Part shown: piece by piece, positions 41,707 through 43,756 of the stretch
How positions within the stretch are numbered: the first letter of the stretch is position 1
Layout of the letters: every line of letters begins with the position of its first letter
From: Betaproteobacteria bacterium
GTDB taxonomy: Bacteria > Pseudomonadota > Gammaproteobacteria > Burkholderiales > SG8-39
DNA: 43,756 nucleotides
Assembly: GCA_947466535.1 (NCBI GenBank)
Contig: CANIEV010000011.1
Span: 1-43,756, forward strand
Direction: 5' to 3'
The notes under the pieces: model-generated
What the model was told of the DNA's origin: nothing
Database searches by the model: none
The model's input: only the letters and a program-made list of their open reading frames with translations
Program-made: the position numbers and the translations under genes

Positions 41707-42333
41707 TCAAGCGGCGCGTCGAAATGCCGCCAGAACCATCGCGGCAGCGATAAACAGGGTGCCGAACACCCGGCAAATGATTCGTTGCTGTCCGGACGAG
41801 TTCAAAAGCCGCAAACCGCGTGCACCGAGGCCAGTGTAGCCGGCCATGACTACCAGATCGACCGAGACGAGGGTGACGCCCATGACGAGGTACTGCACGG
41901 TAAGCGGCCGCGCCGGGTCGAGGAACTGCGGCAGGATGGCGAGCATGAAGACCGTCGCCTTGGGATTGCTCGCATTCACGAGGAAGCCCCGGAGGATCAT
42001 GGCGCTTGCGCTTGTCCGGTCGGACACGGCGACGGTTGGCATTTCGCCGGGCCGTGCCCGCCACTGCTGGATGCCCAGCCAGCACAGGTAAGCCACACCG
42101 AACCAGCGGACGATTTCGAATCCGGCGCTCGAGGCACTGAGCAGTGCGCCCACGCCCGCGGAGACGATGCACAACTGGAGGATGATACCGATTTGCAGTC
42201 CGATCACGGTCCAGTAGCCGCGAGAGAGACCGTGCTGAAGCCCCGAGGACATGGCGGCCACCGCACCCGCACCCGGGGACAGGGCGATCGCCCAGGCGGC
42301 AGCGAAGAAGGCGAACCAGGTGTCAGCCGACAT
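41707..42333 (-). CDS. LysE/RhtB-family amino acid exporter
   Basis: The 208-residue inner-membrane protein has about six hydrophobic helices. The LysE signature is near the N-terminus (SPGAGAVAAMSSGLQHGLSRG), with NASNPKATVFMLAILPQF in the middle. It would export an amino acid or a similar metabolite. It lies upstream of the MarR operon but has its own transcript, as a strong promoter intervenes; it diverges from guanine deaminase. No regulator is adjacent. Confidence 0.9.
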   Translation of the reverse strand: MSADTWFAFFAAAWAIALSPGAGAVAAMSSGLQHGLSRGYWTVIGLQIGIILQLCIVSAGVGALLSASSAGFEIVRWFGVAYLCWLGIQQWRARPGEMPTVAVSDRTSASAMILRGFLVNASNPKATVFMLAILPQFLDPARPLTVQYLVMGVTLVSVDLVVMAGYTGLGARGLRLLNSSGQQRIICRVFGTLFIAAAMVLAAFRRAA

Positions 42334-42560
42334 TGGGTCGTGAGGTGCGGGCAGGTTTCATCGTGGATGGGAGTTTGCCGTCAATTGCAGCTACGGGTGG
42401 TCGCGATTAGTATTCCCGGGGGTTGGCATGCGTCGATCGCCATGCAGTCGCCGCGAGTTCACCAGTCGCGTATTGGAAGGCTGATCCGCCCCCGCCGCCC
42501 GGTTTGCCGTTCAACAACATAGCCAAGGCCAGCATGTCCGATTCGTGGATGGAAGACGGA
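42334..42560. other. Divergent intergenic region, LysE to guanine deaminase
   Basis: The 227-base gap holds the promoters of both flanking genes, but no -35/-10 pair, riboswitch or convincing repeat stands out. The last part may be coding if the guanine deaminase gene starts at 42534 or 42549 instead of 42561. Confidence 0.4.
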
Positions 42561-43756
42561 ATGACGACGCGCGCACTTCGAGGCGATCTCGTCTGGTTCG
42601 ACGACGATCCCCGGACAGCGCCGAATGCCTTTCATTACGTTCCTGACGGACTCGTGATCGTCACTGGCGGCCGGATCGCTGCAGTCGGAAACGCCCCGGA
42701 CCTGCTTGTCAGTCTGCCTGCCGGTGCTCGCGTCGATGACTGGCGTGGTCACCTGATTCTGCCCGGCTTCATCGACACGCATGTGCACTACCCGCAGACC
42801 GACATCATCGCGTCCTACGGCGAGCAACTGTTGACGTGGCTGGAGCGATACACCTTTCCGGAGGAGCGCAGGTTCGGCGATCCCGCGATTGCGCGCGAGA
42901 CGGCGGAATTTTTTCTGGGCGAGCTTTTGCGAAACGGCACCACCGGTGCTGCGGTGTATGCGACCGTGCATCCGCAGTCGGTGGACGCGATTTTCGAGGC
43001 GGCGTCAAAGCGAAACCTGCGGCTTGCGGCGGGCAAGGTGATGATGGACAGGAACTGTCCCGAGTTTCTGCGGGATACCGCGCAATCGGGTCATGACGAC
43101 AGTCTCGCGCTGATTCGCCGATGGCACGGCAAGGGGCGACTGTCCTATGCGGTGACCCCCCGGTTTGCGCCGACGTCGAGCGAGGCGCAGCTGGAGGCGG
43201 CCGCCAGCCTGTACCGCGGCCATCCGGGCGTGCTCATGCAGACCCACGTCGCGGAGAACCGTGATGAGGTGACCTGGGTGGCCAAACTGTTTCCGTCCGC
43301 GCGCAGCTATCTCGATGTGTACGACCATTTCGGGCTGATTGGTCCGCGCGCGGTGCTCGGTCACGGCATCTGGCTGGACGATGCCGATCGTGCGCGCCTG
43401 TCGCAAGTGGGTGGCTCGGTTGCGTTCTGTCCGACATCGAATCTGTTCATCGGCAGCGGCTTGTTTTCCTGCGCGAAAGCGCGATCCGCCGGAATGCGGG
43501 TGGCGCTCGGGACCGATGTGGGCGGCGGCACCAGTTTCTCGATGCTGCACACGATGCACGAGGCCTACAAGGTGGCGCAGCTCGCCGGAGAATCGTTCAC
43601 CTCGCACGATGCCTTCTATCTCGCCACGCTCGCCGGTGCCCGAGCGATGGGATCGGAGAGCAGTGTCGGTTCGATCGCGGTCGGTCTGGAAGCGGATTTC
43701 GCGGTGCTCGATCCGTGCGCGACGCCGCTGATGGCGAGACGCTGCGCCCGGGCGGA
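42561..43756 (+). CDS. guaD: Guanine deaminase (3' end beyond the window)
   Basis: 398 codons are present before the window ends. It is an amidohydrolase that deaminates guanine to xanthine. Zinc ligands are in DTHVHYPQ, QTHVAEN, GHGIWL and GTDVGGGTSF, with PRFAPTSS as the family stretch. ATG 42561 is chosen from GGAAG 6 bases upstream and a typical MTTRALRG start. In-frame ATGs at 42534 (AAGG upstream) and 42549 are alternatives. The frame is intact to the last base, so only the C-terminus is missing. Confidence 0.9.
   Translation, partial: MTTRALRGDLVWFDDDPRTAPNAFHYVPDGLVIVTGGRIAAVGNAPDLLVSLPAGARVDDWRGHLILPGFIDTHVHYPQTDIIASYGEQLLTWLERYTFPEERRFGDPAIARETAEFFLGELLRNGTTGAAVYATVHPQSVDAIFEAASKRNLRLAAGKVMMDRNCPEFLRDTAQSGHDDSLALIRRWHGKGRLSYAVTPRFAPTSSEAQLEAAASLYRGHPGVLMQTHVAENRDEVTWVAKLFPSARSYLDVYDHFGLIGPRAVLGHGIWLDDADRARLSQVGGSVAFCPTSNLFIGSGLFSCAKARSAGMRVALGTDVGGGTSFSMLHTMHEAYKVAQLAGESFTSHDAFYLATLAGARAMGSESSVGSIAVGLEADFAVLDPCATPLMARRCARA

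Overview
The window looks like chromosomal DNA of a GC-rich betaproteobacterium, most likely Burkholderiales. The main reason is six orphan Bug/TctC-type periplasmic binding proteins without any TctA/TctB membrane subunits, an expansion typical of that order. They sit among Rieske, CoA-ligase, MBL-fold and sarcosine oxidase genes. No rRNA, tRNA, CRISPR array, transposase or phage gene was seen. Nearly all of the sequence is metabolic, with 43 protein genes called, the last cut by the window end.

Layout. (1) 47-3729, minus strand: a five-gene set of creatininase-family amidohydrolase, glutathione transferase, HD-domain metalloprotein, AhpD-like protein and 2-oxoglutarate/Fe(II) oxygenase. (2) 3807-6436: a polar amino acid ABC transporter split over two convergent units, with a hairpin-rich repeat between them. 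(3) 6628-11604, plus strand: a complete heterotetrameric sarcosine oxidase operon, soxBDAG. (4) 11621-14803: a reductive-dehalogenase/QueG-like Fe-S protein, an AA_synth-family protein, an alpha/beta hydrolase and a DksA/TraR zinc-finger protein. (5) 14932-23049, minus strand: MBL hydrolase, two Bug proteins, Rieske dioxygenase alpha and beta, SDR, opine-type dehydrogenase and hydroxyacyl-CoA dehydrogenase, with a divergent LysR gene at the head. (6) 24123-34393, minus strand: four more Bug proteins, a second copy of the MBL protein, an RNase Z-like MBL protein, an alpha/beta hydrolase, a chorismate-utilising enzyme with a dead amidotransferase domain, and an FAD oxidoreductase lacking its FAD-binding N-terminus. 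(7) 34526-35518, plus strand: a 4,5-dihydroxyphthalate decarboxylase/NMT1-like protein. (8) 35826-41551, minus strand: an aryl-CoA catabolic operon of SDR, MarR, enoyl-CoA hydratase, dienelactone hydrolase, acyl-CoA dehydrogenase and benzoate/2-aminobenzoate-CoA ligase. (9) A LysE exporter and a truncated guanine deaminase gene.

How it may work together. The overall theme is uptake and oxidation of small organic acids, aromatic acids and N-methyl amino acids. Bug proteins would capture carboxylates. The Rieske and CoA-ligase routes would activate aromatic rings. The SDR, hydratase and dehydrogenase genes would run beta-oxidation-like steps. Sarcosine oxidase would give glycine plus a one-carbon unit. 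Substrates cannot be fixed from sequence alone.

Most noteworthy items: the TrpE-type enzyme whose fused amidotransferase has lost Cys, His and Glu together; the operon pairing a 2OG oxygenase with a PhnZ-like HD protein; a palindrome lying between the -35 and -10 boxes of the MarR-containing operon; the duplicated MBL + Bug module around a LysR gene; and a repeated intergenic terminator module found at two sites 31 kb apart.
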